DNA of 64,000 bases from positions 1-64,000 of the IMG/VR virus record IMGVR_UViG_3300036770_005983; one strand, given 5' to 3'. A program made the translations under genes and the position numbers. The notes under the pieces are model-generated. The model was given only the letters and a program-made list of their open reading frames with translations, did no database searches and had not been told where the DNA came from. Every line of letters begins with the position of its first letter. Positions within the stretch are counted from its first letter, which is position 1. Shown here one piece after another: positions 1 through 8,548 of the stretch. Source of the stretch: a virus.

Positions 1-8
1 AGTAAATA

Positions 9-1955
9 ATGGCTAGATACTCACCAGAACAATTATACAAACTTTATAAGGATGGATTTCAAGGGTGCTTGTGGGAACAGCATATTTTTGATCATTTATT
101 AGAAGTTTCTAAATATGCTTATTTTGGTGATGGAGCAAAAAGAATAGTTGGGACAGGCAAGGGTAAACTATCTACTCCATACAAAAGTGTTTTGAAGTTT
201 GATAAGAATCCATATAATGAGCGTCAGGTGACGAGTGACTGTGTTAGCCACTCTACCCGTAATGCGGTAGATGTTACTCGTGCTGTAGAAATAGATGTTA
301 AGAGAAATAGAGAAGCATGGATAGCAAGAGGAGCAACAGAAGCTATTTATGGAGCAAGAGGACATGGTGGTCAGGGTATGAGTTGTGCTAGAGCAGCAGA
401 ATTTGTAAGTAAGTATGGTGGGGTTTTAGTCAGAAAAAATTATAAGGGTGTTATAGATTTAACAAAATATCAAGGTATGCTAGGTGCTGGTTGGGGAGGA
501 CGAGGACTACCAGATAAAGTTATAGATTTAGCCAATGACCATCAAGTTAAAACTGTTAGTTTAGTTAGAACAGTAGAAGAAGCAAGAGATGCTTTAGCTA
601 ATGGTTATGGTATTAGTGTTTGTAGTATGTATGGCTTTAGCAATAAAAGAGATAGTAAGGGTTTTGCTAAACCACAAGGTTCTTGGGCTCACGCTATGGC
701 CTGGATTGCTTGTGATGATACTGGTAGTGAACCAGCGTTTTTAGTACAAAATAGTTGGGGTTGTTATTCAGACGATACTGAAGTGCTTACTAAAACAGGA
801 TGGAAATTATTTAAAAACTTAACAGACACTGACATATTAGCAACATTAAATCCCAATAATCATTATTTAGAGTGGCAACAAATTCAACAAAAATTTGAGT
901 ATGATTATAATGGCTATTTAAATCATTATCATTTTAGAGGAGTAGATTTATTGGTTACAGATAATCATAATATGTATATTGGTAAGTTAAATTCTGATTT
1001 AGATAGAATTGATTCTTGGCAATTAATAGAATCACAAAATTGCCCTAAATATATTCATATTAAAAAAAATGCAAAATGGAAAGGAGAAGAAGTCGAGAAT
1101 ATAAAAATAGGCTCAAATATTATATCTATGGACTTATGGTTAGAATTTTTAGGATATTTTATTTCTGAAGGACATACTTGTAATCATAAAAAAGTAATGT
1201 CTAATGGAGATATTAAATATTATGGATTAGTTGGTATAAGTCAGAATAAAAAAGAATCAAGAGAAATAATACAAAATTGTATAAATAAGCTACCATTTAG
1301 ATTTTCTTCGAATATGGTGTCTTATGACAAAAGCTTATATAATAAATTGAAAATTTATGGTAAAGCTCATCAAAAATATATCCCAGACTATATAAAAAAT
1401 TTATCATCAAGACAACAAAAAATATTTTTTGATGCTATGATGCTAGGAGATGGTTCTAGGTCTAATGGGAAAATTAATTATTATACATCCTCAAAAAAAC
1501 TAGCAGATGATATGCAAGAACTAATACTAAAAATAGGATTAGCCGCAGATATAATAGAGATTAATCGTATTGGTAGAGATAATGAAAAAAATGGTCATAA
1601 AAATATAACTAGACATAAAGAATATAGACTTAATATAAAAGAAATTTCACTAACACCAAGAGAACATAACGGAACAAAACCAATATTATTACCTTATAAT
1701 GGTAAAATATATTGTGCTACTATTCCTAATCATATTATGTATGTTAGAAGAAACGGAAGGGCTGTTTGGTGTGGGAATAGTTGGAACTCTGGAGGGCATC
1801 CTGAATGGGACACTATTCCAAACGGGTCATTTTTAATAAAAGCAGATGTAGCAGCTGGTATGTTAAAAGGCAACGGAGCATATGCTTTTAGCGACTTTGA
1901 TGGATTTCCATTACAAAAATTACCAGACTATGGTTTTGATTATTTAGAAAGCTGA
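9..1955 (+). CDS. Papain-like (C1) cysteine protease precursor interrupted by an intein
   Basis: The 648-residue precursor holds a 309-residue papain-like protease and a 339-residue intein. Protease signs: Q73 and C78 in QVTSDCVSHS (oxyanion Gln and nucleophile Cys), a Gly-rich stretch near residues 119-127 like the papain GCNGG loop, H228 in SWAHAMAW, and N248 in QNSWG, in the order expected for the Cys-His-Asn triad. After removal of residues 252-590 the extein reads NSWG-SWNSGGHPEW, and the paralogue at 5009-6802 has GEWNSGGHPEW at the same place, which confirms both splice junctions. No signal peptide is visible. Its place just before membrane and fibre genes suggests a virion, maturation or lysis role, but the substrate is unknown. 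The ATG lies 8 bases from the window edge, so upstream context is missing. Confidence 0.85.
   Translation: MARYSPEQLYKLYKDGFQGCLWEQHIFDHLLEVSKYAYFGDGAKRIVGTGKGKLSTPYKSVLKFDKNPYNERQVTSDCVSHSTRNAVDVTRAVEIDVKRNREAWIARGATEAIYGARGHGGQGMSCARAAEFVSKYGGVLVRKNYKGVIDLTKYQGMLGAGWGGRGLPDKVIDLANDHQVKTVSLVRTVEEARDALANGYGISVCSMYGFSNKRDSKGFAKPQGSWAHAMAWIACDDTGSEPAFLVQNSWGCYSDDTEVLTKTGWKLFKNLTDTDILATLNPNNHYLEWQQIQQKFEYDYNGYLNHYHFRGVDLLVTDNHNMYIGKLNSDLDRIDSWQLIESQNCPKYIHIKKNAKWKGEEVENIKIGSNIISMDLWLEFLGYFISEGHTCNHKKVMSNGDIKYYGLVGISQNKKESREIIQNCINKLPFRFSSNMVSYDKSLYNKLKIYGKAHQKYIPDYIKNLSSRQQKIFFDAMMLGDGSRSNGKINYYTSSKKLADDMQELILKIGLAADIIEINRIGRDNEKNGHKNITRHKEYRLNIKEISLTPREHNGTKPILLPYNGKIYCATIPNHIMYVRRNGRAVWCGNSWNSGGHPEWDTIPNGSFLIKADVAAGMLKGNGAYAFSDFDGFPLQKLPDYGFDYLES
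762..1778 (+). other. Intein with LAGLIDADG homing endonuclease domain
   Basis: Residues 252-590 of the protease precursor. The N-terminal splice block begins with Cys252 (CYSDDTEVLTKTGWKLF), typical of class 1 inteins. The C-terminal block is HIMYVRRNGRAVWCGN followed by Ser as first C-extein residue. The penultimate residue is Gly rather than the usual His, which some active inteins tolerate. Two dodecapeptide motifs, LGYFISEGHT and MLGDGSRS, mark a LAGLIDADG endonuclease, so the element is probably mobile. It sits at the most conserved part of the host protein, as inteins usually do. The frame is fully open, so nothing indicates decay. Confidence 0.93.
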
Positions 1956-1962
1956 GAACAAT

Positions 1963-2130
1963 ATGAGATTTCTGGATAAATTAGCGCTAAATAGATTAAT
2001 ATCTATTATTTTAAGCTTTATATTATCTGTTATAAAATTAGTAGTACCAAAAACAGAATCAGATGATTCTATCGTTCCCAAACCACCAACAAAACGCAAA
2101 CGACTATTTCCAAGAGGTAGAAATGAATAA
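1963..2130 (+). CDS. Small one-helix membrane protein (55 aa)
   Basis: Too short for a usual ORF cut-off, but it fills the gap after the protease. An ATG lies 8 bases after the protease stop, and the stop overlaps the next gene's ATG by 8 bases. The protein has a basic N-terminus (MRFLDKLALNR), a hydrophobic helix (about residues 12-28) and a basic, Pro-rich tail ending KRKRLFPRGRNE. This shape fits a small inner-membrane protein with a cytoplasmic positive tail, such as a holin or anti-holin accessory, but I recognise no family. It belongs to a run of four small membrane proteins. Confidence 0.55.
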   Translation: MRFLDKLALNRLISIILSFILSVIKLVVPKTESDDSIVPKPPTKRKRLFPRGRNE

Positions 2131-2353
2131 ACTAATACTACCACTATTATTTATTGCTATAATATTTGGATCATCCAGATACAGTGGTAATTCGTCTGCT
2201 CCTGTTGTTTTATCCGGAGCTATAATAAAAAATATTGGCAATGAACCAGTTAAAAAATACAAAAGAAAAGAATGTCCGGTGTGCAAAGGAAGTGGTAAAT
2301 ATTTGAGTGGCGATGGAATCAAAATGGTTGATTGTGGTTATTGCCTACCCTAA
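2123..2353 (+). CDS. Exported or membrane-anchored protein with DnaJ-type zinc finger
   Basis: 76 residues from the ATG at 2123, chosen because a purine-rich AAGAGG lies just upstream; a longer in-frame ATG at 2063 would lie well inside the previous gene. Residues 1-17 (MNKLILPLLFIAIIFG) form a signal peptide or anchor. The C-terminus has CPVCKGSGKYLSG then DCGYC, a single CxxCxGxG...CxxC zinc finger as in DnaJ repeats. Function unknown. In similar phage proteins this layout gives a small membrane-tethered zinc protein. It could equally be a lipoprotein-free secreted peptide. Confidence 0.6.
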   Translation: MNKLILPLLFIAIIFGSSRYSGNSSAPVVLSGAIIKNIGNEPVKKYKRKECPVCKGSGKYLSGDGIKMVDCGYCLP

Positions 2354-2365
2354 GAGAGATATAAT

Positions 2366-2755
2366 ATGCAAATAGATCCTAATTTAGAACATATTGCTCA
2401 AAAAGTAATAGATAAAGCAAATATTAAAAATAATAACTATGGTTTTGATCCAATAACAATAATTATTGTGATTGGCGTTATACTTAGTTTAATAAGAGTT
2501 ATTCAAGAATGTAGAAGCAAAAGACGCAAAAATGATAAAATGAGCGAAGCTTTGGATCTTAGACATACCATAGTAAATTTAACTATTAAAGATAATTGGC
2601 TAAATAATTATAGATTAAATAAAATAATCAAACAACACTTGAGTAAACAACAGTATAAACAATATGGAGTTAGTTTAAAAAATGCCATCATGGAAGTTGG
2701 TAAGAATCTCAATGATAGTGAATCTTTAACGCTTCTGGAGGCAACAAATGTTTAA
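2366..2755 (+). CDS. Hypothetical single-span membrane protein (129 aa)
   Basis: AGAGAG lies before the ATG. The N-terminal 28 residues are polar, then a hydrophobic segment DPITIIIVIGVILSLIRVI (about residues 29-47) is followed by a strongly basic stretch CRSKRRKNDK and a soluble, probably helical C-terminal half. By the positive-inside rule the C-terminus should be cytoplasmic. No family recognised. The stop overlaps the next ATG by 8 bases, so translation is probably coupled to the following membrane protein. Confidence 0.6.
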   Translation: MQIDPNLEHIAQKVIDKANIKNNNYGFDPITIIIVIGVILSLIRVIQECRSKRRKNDKMSEALDLRHTIVNLTIKDNWLNNYRLNKIIKQHLSKQQYKQYGVSLKNAIMEVGKNLNDSESLTLLEATNV

Positions 2756-2996
2756 TCTTTTAATCTGGATAGTGTATGGTTTATTTGTGGGGTCATTGGC
2801 TAAAGCTATTGTACCAATAAATTTAAGACTTGGATTTTTTCAAACAATAGCTCTTGGTGTTGCTGGTTCTTACATGGGTGGAGCTATACTATATATCTTA
2901 GGCACTTATGATAGTCTAAGTCCTTCGGGTATATTTATGGGTGTTGCTGGTGGTATTATAAGCTTAATATTATATAACAAATTTTTAAATAAGTGA
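2748..2996 (+). CDS. GlsB/YeaQ/YmgE-like three-span membrane protein
   Basis: 82 residues with three hydrophobic segments and the Gly-rich pattern of the transglycosylase-associated GlsB/YeaQ/YmgE family: GLFVGSLAKAI near the N-terminus, then GVAGSYMGGAILY, then GVAGGIISLILY. Family members are small bacterial inner-membrane proteins of uncertain role, often stress induced. In a phage it may be a holin-like protein or a captured host gene. A GGAGG Shine-Dalgarno lies just upstream (TCTGGAGGCAACAAATG). Confidence 0.65.
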   Translation: MFNLLIWIVYGLFVGSLAKAIVPINLRLGFFQTIALGVAGSYMGGAILYILGTYDSLSPSGIFMGVAGGIISLILYNKFLNK

Positions 2997-3007
2997 AAGG
3001 ATAAAAT

Positions 3008-3802
3008 ATGGCCGATAAAAAAATATCTGAATTAACAGCAACACAAAGTGTAGCTAGCGGAGATTTGATGGTTGTTGTTACCGGAGTAGGCACCCCCGGA
3101 GCAACACTAGTCACACATAAATTTCCATTATCTGGATTAGTAAATAATATTGTTAATATAGATGAACTTATTACTAATGGCACCGGTATACATCTAGTAC
3201 CAACTATCAGCGCAACACTACCGAATAAAGTCAATATTAATGTTAGTGGCTATGCATACACATCCCATACTCATACAGCATCAAATATTACAGATTTTGC
3301 TAGTACTGTAAGTGGACAAATACAACAAATAATTAAATTTCAAAGTTCCGATTTACCAGCCACCGGATCTTTATGGGTTCAAAGTTCAGATCTAAGTATA
3401 CCTTTATCCGGTAACAGTAAATACTTATGTGAACTTGGCGCAATATTTGTTGGTAACGAAGTAGATATGAACATATCAGGCTCTATTGCTGTAACAGGTA
3501 CTATGGAAGTTAATTATCCTACACAAATATATGGAAATTGGAATCATTATCATTTGGATAATGAAGGAGTCTTACTTTTAAGAGGATCAACATCATCAAT
3601 TAGTGGCTATGGTTTAGCAGTAGAAACTATTCATTCATCCGCCACTGGCCTGCCTATTTCCTTGGTCAATAAATTTATTGTAGAAACAAATAGTTCAGAA
3701 GCTGATACAATACGGTTCGATTTTACTACCGATAGTAACGACCAAGCTACAAGCGGAGTACTAAAGAAAGGTAGTTGGCTTAAAGCGGAAAAAATAATCT
3801 AA
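3008..3802 (+). CDS. Putative tail-fibre or virion appendage protein A
   Basis: 264 residues. The N-terminus MADKKISELTA...SGDLMVVVTG is a motif I associate with phage fibre-type proteins and is shared with the next gene (MADSKISDLP...KDLMVVVTG), suggesting a common attachment module. The middle has Gly/Ser/Thr-rich beta sequence with YTSHTHTASNITDF, a short His-containing motif frequent in phage fibres. The C-terminal part is beta-rich and probably holds the variable or receptor region. The preceding gene ends 12 bases upstream, and AAAGGATAAAAT supplies a ribosome site. Structural role inferred from composition and neighbours. Confidence 0.6.
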   Translation: MADKKISELTATQSVASGDLMVVVTGVGTPGATLVTHKFPLSGLVNNIVNIDELITNGTGIHLVPTISATLPNKVNINVSGYAYTSHTHTASNITDFASTVSGQIQQIIKFQSSDLPATGSLWVQSSDLSIPLSGNSKYLCELGAIFVGNEVDMNISGSIAVTGTMEVNYPTQIYGNWNHYHLDNEGVLLLRGSTSSISGYGLAVETIHSSATGLPISLVNKFIVETNSSEADTIRFDFTTDSNDQATSGVLKKGSWLKAEKII

Positions 3803-3822
3803 TAATAAAAATAGGATAAAAA

Positions 3823-5004
3823 ATGGCAGATAGTAAAATTTCTGATCTACCACTATCTCCATACATCTTGGATAAAGATCTAATGGTTGTGGTTACTGGT
3901 CATTTAGAGGAAGGATCTTTTCCAGAAAATATCAAAGTACCATTAGGTTTAATCAGAAGATATATAGTTAGACTAAATCTATTAACTAGTCCACAGTCTG
4001 GAATTAGTACATATTATAATAGTGGCGCAAATATTTTAACTATTAATCATTCGCCGCTCACCGGTAATCTAATGAGATATGATTATGCTACAGATTTTCC
4101 TTATAATCAAACTATTAGCACCACAGGTTTAAATTGTGTAGCTGGAAATAATATAGAATTAAATTTTGCCTCCAACACTGCATCGTCGCTTGTTTACGGC
4201 AAAACAGGACCACCATTCCATAGCGGAATAATATCTACTACTGGTCTAAATATGTTAGACGGTAATGGTATAGCATACACGATAGAGTCCGCATGGCCAC
4301 ACAAATATACTATTCTGAATTCTGAAAAAACCAAAACCAAGACCACTGCTGAAATAATATCTAATCTAGATAATAATTTTGCTCCATCGACTAGCGGATA
4401 TAATTTATTATCAATTAACTATAGTGATTTTTATCAATCAAAGACTAATGAAAGTTTGAAACTGTTGTGTACCATTGGATTAAAGGTATCAAATATAACG
4501 TTCGATCCTATTCCATTCGTTCCAGCCTCTGGCCTTACGAATGAGAGAAAACAACTAGAACTATCTAATCAAAATTCTCAGGATTTTGCAGAAACTAGCT
4601 CGTCTTTTGTTGTTGATACATTCGAACTTAAAGTTGGTATTAGTGGAGGAGGTAATAATTTTATTAATACTATACATACTTATCCTATAACTATAAAAAA
4701 TACCAATGGTCCTAATGATACTGATTGTTCAGAAATCTACAGAAACGGAATTCCTGGCTTTGCTTTGAATGGTATAGATCCAATTATTATTAGAGAACCT
4801 ATAACATTGACATTAAATTCTAATAGTCCAAATAATTCTAATACTATATGTATATATGCAAGTATTAGTAATGTACAATATACTAGAACATACGTAGGAC
4901 CAGATTTTATTAATGGTATAAAATACGTATCCGCTAATGCGTACTCCTCTACGTCCGCTACTATATATCCATTATTTATCAAAACAGAAAACATTATCTC
5001 TTAA
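3823..5004 (+). CDS. Putative tail-fibre or virion appendage protein B
   Basis: 393 residues. Its first 25 residues parallel the protein encoded just upstream (KISxL...DLMVVVTG), followed by a different body with repeated phrases such as ISTTGLN (SGIISTTGLNMLDG; TISTTGLNCVAG), typical of beta-structured fibres. The C-terminal half looks like a globular beta domain with few charged residues. The shared N-terminus with a new C-terminus is what is seen when fibre subunits share a docking site but bind different targets. AGGATAAAAAATG gives a ribosome site. Confidence 0.6.
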   Translation: MADSKISDLPLSPYILDKDLMVVVTGHLEEGSFPENIKVPLGLIRRYIVRLNLLTSPQSGISTYYNSGANILTINHSPLTGNLMRYDYATDFPYNQTISTTGLNCVAGNNIELNFASNTASSLVYGKTGPPFHSGIISTTGLNMLDGNGIAYTIESAWPHKYTILNSEKTKTKTTAEIISNLDNNFAPSTSGYNLLSINYSDFYQSKTNESLKLLCTIGLKVSNITFDPIPFVPASGLTNERKQLELSNQNSQDFAETSSSFVVDTFELKVGISGGGNNFINTIHTYPITIKNTNGPNDTDCSEIYRNGIPGFALNGIDPIIIREPITLTLNSNSPNNSNTICIYASISNVQYTRTYVGPDFINGIKYVSANAYSSTSATIYPLFIKTENIIS

Positions 5005-5008
5005 TCTT

Positions 5009-6802
5009 ATGCTAACTCCAAAAGAATTATACGAAAAATATTCCAACGATCCTTGCACAAGATATTTAGGATCTCCGTACAGTCAGTTAAGTTTTGATGA
5101 TGTATACGATCCTCTTGGACCATTTTATGATGTCGGAGCTGGGACCCCTATTAATTGGCTTAGAATAACCAAATTTTTTAAACATGTAAAATATCCTTGT
5201 TTCGAAAGTGCTCCACATATAGACGAAATACTAGATACTGGGCAGTATAAATTATGTTTATCTTTTAGATTTTTACAATCTATGGATATAGAAGCATACA
5301 AAGAGAGACAACCCAATGTTAGGGCGGGAACATCTCATTCTGTAAGAAATACATGTGATTTATCAAGAGCTTGTTATTTAATAGCAAATAATTTGCAAAA
5401 TCACTGGTATGCTAGAATGGCTACAGAATATTTAGAATATTTTGCTCATAATTCTTTACCAGATTGTTTAATGATGTGCGGTCCAGATCTAGTAGATCCT
5501 GTAGTAGCAGAATTTTATAGAGCCCCAGGATATAAGGTAAAAAGTAATGAGCCATATGATATATCTGGAGCATCATCCGATGATCAGGACGGATCCATTC
5601 TAGAGGAAGCTGCCGAAAATGATGTGGGTATGTTATGTTTTCCAACTACTCCAAAAGGAGTTGCGGGAGCAAGTCATACTTGTATTCCTCCTAATGCCGA
5701 AAATCCACAATGTGCCAGTTGTTCAGAATGTCCAAAAAAAGAAAATGGAGAACCAATAGATCCAAATCATCCATGTTGCAAAGAAGGGACTATATATTAT
5801 GCTAATGAATGTTGTAATACCACCGTAATGATAACATTATCAGAAAAATCCGGCTTATTTGATGTAATAGAAAAAGGTGTTTTAAAAGCCGAGGGAGTAA
5901 CCGGATCGGCAGCTAGATCCTTAAGCACAACACTCAAAAATAAAAGTAAAGCACTAAGTAATAGATTAATAGATTTTTCTTTATGGGTAAAATCTGATGA
6001 TGGAATTTTTGATGGTACCTTTGCTAATGGTAGAGTTGGAGATAGATTAAAACAAGTCGGACTCTTAGAAAGAGCTTGTTATGATGGATATGCCGATTTT
6101 ACAAGTCAATGTTCTGCATATAATTTACCAATAATGTTTGAAGATACATTTCTAAAAAATCGAGTTCTCGAATTACAAGAATTTCCTTATTTGTTCATTT
6201 ATAAAGCTAAAACTATTTCTCTGATTCTTAAAGCAAGTGTAGATAGTTATGCTAATGTAACAACAGACTCCGAATGGATGTTAAAAAGAGTAAAAGATCT
6301 ATTGTGGAATGGATATGGAGTATTATTATTGACTAATGTAGGATTCCCAGATACTAGAGATTCTACGGGCGTATCGTATCCGGATCGTATTTTTTATCAA
6401 ACCTATAGTATTATAGGTTACGACGACACAAAAACATTATATAATGAGTGTGTATATGTGTTACAATGTCCTTTTGGAGAGTGGAATAGTGGCGGTCATC
6501 CGGAATGGGGAGAATTACCCACAGGAGCTTTTTTAGTTACAGAAAGCCATCTTAGATGTATGATTTCTTATTTTCCTACTCATGACTTTGCTGGATGTAG
6601 TAATTGTGGAGCGGATTCTGTTGGAAGGTGCGATCCCTATGATTGTAGAAAATATCAATCTGCATTTGGATTTCTATTCGCTATCTCTTTGTCTGAGGGA
6701 TTTCCAAAACAAGATCTAGATCATGAAAAATATTATCCTGTAGAATCTATTAAAGATATTTTAAAAGAGCAAAAACTTTATTATAGGCCACCACCAACAT
6801 GA
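5009..6802 (+). CDS. Papain-fold protease paralogue lacking catalytic residues
   Basis: 597 residues from the ATG at 5009, four bases after the previous stop; an in-frame ATG at 4937 lies inside the upstream gene. Homology to the protease at 9-1955: LTPKELYEKYSND against YSPEQLYKLYKDG, SHSVRN-DLSRA against SHSTRN-DVTRA, and GEWNSGGHPEW-LPTGAFLV against SWNSGGHPEW-IPNGSFLI. The nucleophile Cys is replaced by Gly107, the His region reads YQTYSIIGYDD with no His, and NSWG reads CPFG. A Cys-rich insert (about residues 226-270: CASCSECPK, PCCKEG, ECCNTT) probably binds metal or forms disulfides. A structural or adaptor role is likelier than proteolysis. Confidence 0.72.
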   Translation: MLTPKELYEKYSNDPCTRYLGSPYSQLSFDDVYDPLGPFYDVGAGTPINWLRITKFFKHVKYPCFESAPHIDEILDTGQYKLCLSFRFLQSMDIEAYKERQPNVRAGTSHSVRNTCDLSRACYLIANNLQNHWYARMATEYLEYFAHNSLPDCLMMCGPDLVDPVVAEFYRAPGYKVKSNEPYDISGASSDDQDGSILEEAAENDVGMLCFPTTPKGVAGASHTCIPPNAENPQCASCSECPKKENGEPIDPNHPCCKEGTIYYANECCNTTVMITLSEKSGLFDVIEKGVLKAEGVTGSAARSLSTTLKNKSKALSNRLIDFSLWVKSDDGIFDGTFANGRVGDRLKQVGLLERACYDGYADFTSQCSAYNLPIMFEDTFLKNRVLELQEFPYLFIYKAKTISLILKASVDSYANVTTDSEWMLKRVKDLLWNGYGVLLLTNVGFPDTRDSTGVSYPDRIFYQTYSIIGYDDTKTLYNECVYVLQCPFGEWNSGGHPEWGELPTGAFLVTESHLRCMISYFPTHDFAGCSNCGADSVGRCDPYDCRKYQSAFGFLFAISLSEGFPKQDLDHEKYYPVESIKDILKEQKLYYRPPPT

Positions 6803-7908
6803 ATTTATCTTTATGCGATATTTCTAATCTCTGGACAGATGTTATTACCACAAAACCAGCTAAAATTATATCAAGAAGAAACCAAGATTTTGTTTGTTTA
6901 CTAGCAGATTTACCAAGCGCCAATAATCTTACTCTAAATATGAATTCTTTAAACTGTTTGGATGAGATAGCTTCTTTAACTGTTAATCAACCCCCTAATG
7001 GTACTTTTACCATAAATTTAAAGTCTGGATCATCAAACCGAATAGCTCAACTTATATGTAATACATCCACAACACTAAATATAGTATCTCCAGCTGATGA
7101 AACTCGTTTTTCTACAGCCTTAATATCTTGTGATACACTCACCATAAGTGGACCATGCTATATTAAACCATTTAGTATTAGCGTTAATAAAAATACAACA
7201 CTAACAAATATTAGTGGAAGTATTAATAGTCTTAATCAATCTAAAAAAGATATAAATAATACATCATTATTTAATACTGTAAACTTATCCGATACAAATA
7301 TTTTTGTTGGCAATATAGAAATTAATAATTCTGTTTTTTTAAATTCATCTATAAGATCTACAAAGACTATCACCCTAAACGACGGAGATAACGATGATTT
7401 TAAGAATACCTTGATTTCTGGTAATATAGTTAACATTAATAATTTTAACTTATTTGATTTATCAGTAATAGCTGATAAAACAGCCAATATTTCTAATTCA
7501 CAAAATATTATAGGATTAATTGATAGTCCAGAAATAAATATAGTTAACGCATACGTTATTAATGGATTACAAGCAACAAAAACACAAAGAATGGTTATTG
7601 AGATGCAGGGATCGTTATCTAATGATCAAAATAATTTACCTTATGACGGTAGATCCAGAATAAATCAATATCTTGGACCATCAGACTCTATACGAATAGA
7701 AGGAGCTGATAACGAAGATAATAGCACAGTACTTACTCCTTCTTGTAGCATTGTTAGTCCTAATATTCTCTTAGATAATTTTATTAATTATGGTACTGTT
7801 GTTGGAGAAAGAATTACTTTAAAAAATGGAATCAACTACGGTTCTATTAGAGGAAGATTTATAGCAAATGAAAATACTATTAATAATGGAACTATAACAA
7901 ATATATGA
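6799..7908 (+). CDS. Repetitive beta-rich protein, possible beta-solenoid
   Basis: 369 residues, starting by ATGA overlap with the previous stop. No family recognised. The sequence is rich in Asn, Ser, Thr and Ile with short irregular repeats of the type (I/L)xNxxxI(N/S)xxx(I/L), e.g. NYGTVVGERITLKNG then NYGSIRGRFIANEN then NNGTITNI at the C-terminus. Such ladders favour a parallel beta-helix as in tailspikes or polymer-forming proteins. There is no signal peptide, membrane segment or catalytic motif. It is the last gene before the first sugar cluster and is probably part of the appendage set. Confidence 0.5.
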   Translation: MNLSLCDISNLWTDVITTKPAKIISRRNQDFVCLLADLPSANNLTLNMNSLNCLDEIASLTVNQPPNGTFTINLKSGSSNRIAQLICNTSTTLNIVSPADETRFSTALISCDTLTISGPCYIKPFSISVNKNTTLTNISGSINSLNQSKKDINNTSLFNTVNLSDTNIFVGNIEINNSVFLNSSIRSTKTITLNDGDNDDFKNTLISGNIVNINNFNLFDLSVIADKTANISNSQNIIGLIDSPEINIVNAYVINGLQATKTQRMVIEMQGSLSNDQNNLPYDGRSRINQYLGPSDSIRIEGADNEDNSTVLTPSCSIVSPNILLDNFINYGTVVGERITLKNGINYGSIRGRFIANENTINNGTITNI

Positions 7909-8537
7909 ACATATCTTATACTATTAGTGTTTATAATGAAATATTAGAAATAGAAAAACTTTTATCTTTTTTATTTAAAGAGATAACAATTGAAGATGAA
8001 ATAATTGTACTTCATACATATAGAAATCCAGAAGAACAATACGAACAATGGTTCTTAGACATACAAAATATTTGTAAAAAATATAGTCATATATATAAAA
8101 ATTTTCATTTTCAAAATAATTTTTCTAGTATGAAAAACACTTTAAATAATTTAGCAACAAAAAATTTTATTATAAATCTAGATGCAGATGAGATGATCTA
8201 TAGTCAAACACTACAATTATGGAAAACTATTATACAACAAAATAATAATAATGATTTATTTTTTGTACCTAGAATTAATACTGTTGATAATTATACTATC
8301 GAGGATATTAAAAAATATAATTGGTCAATAAATCAACACGGGTGGGTAAATTGGCCCGACTATCAACCAAGAATATACAAAAACAACTGTGGAATAGAAT
8401 GGCGCGGAGATGTACATGAACAACTTGTAAATCATAGAAGTTCCGCGATCTTGCCGAGTGAGCCGAATCTATCTATTATACATCATAAAACTATAGAAAA
8501 ACAAAGACAACAAAACGAATTTTATAAACATATATAA
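7905..8537 (+). CDS. GT-A fold glycosyltransferase, family 2 type
   Basis: 210 residues, ATGA overlap with the upstream gene. Signs: ISVYNEILEIEKLLSFL at the N-terminus (nucleotide-binding strand and helix of GT2 enzymes), NLDADE around residue 98 as the metal-binding DxD, and a later WRGDVHEQL segment of the kind found in SunS/WaaE-like GT2 proteins. It would transfer a sugar from a nucleotide-sugar donor in the cytoplasm; donor and acceptor are unknown. It is shorter than most GT2 enzymes (about 250-300 residues) and has no membrane segment. Confidence 0.75.
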   Translation: MNISYTISVYNEILEIEKLLSFLFKEITIEDEIIVLHTYRNPEEQYEQWFLDIQNICKKYSHIYKNFHFQNNFSSMKNTLNNLATKNFIINLDADEMIYSQTLQLWKTIIQQNNNNDLFFVPRINTVDNYTIEDIKKYNWSINQHGWVNWPDYQPRIYKNNCGIEWRGDVHEQLVNHRSSAILPSEPNLSIIHHKTIEKQRQQNEFYKHI

Positions 8538-8548
8538 TCATTTTTGAT

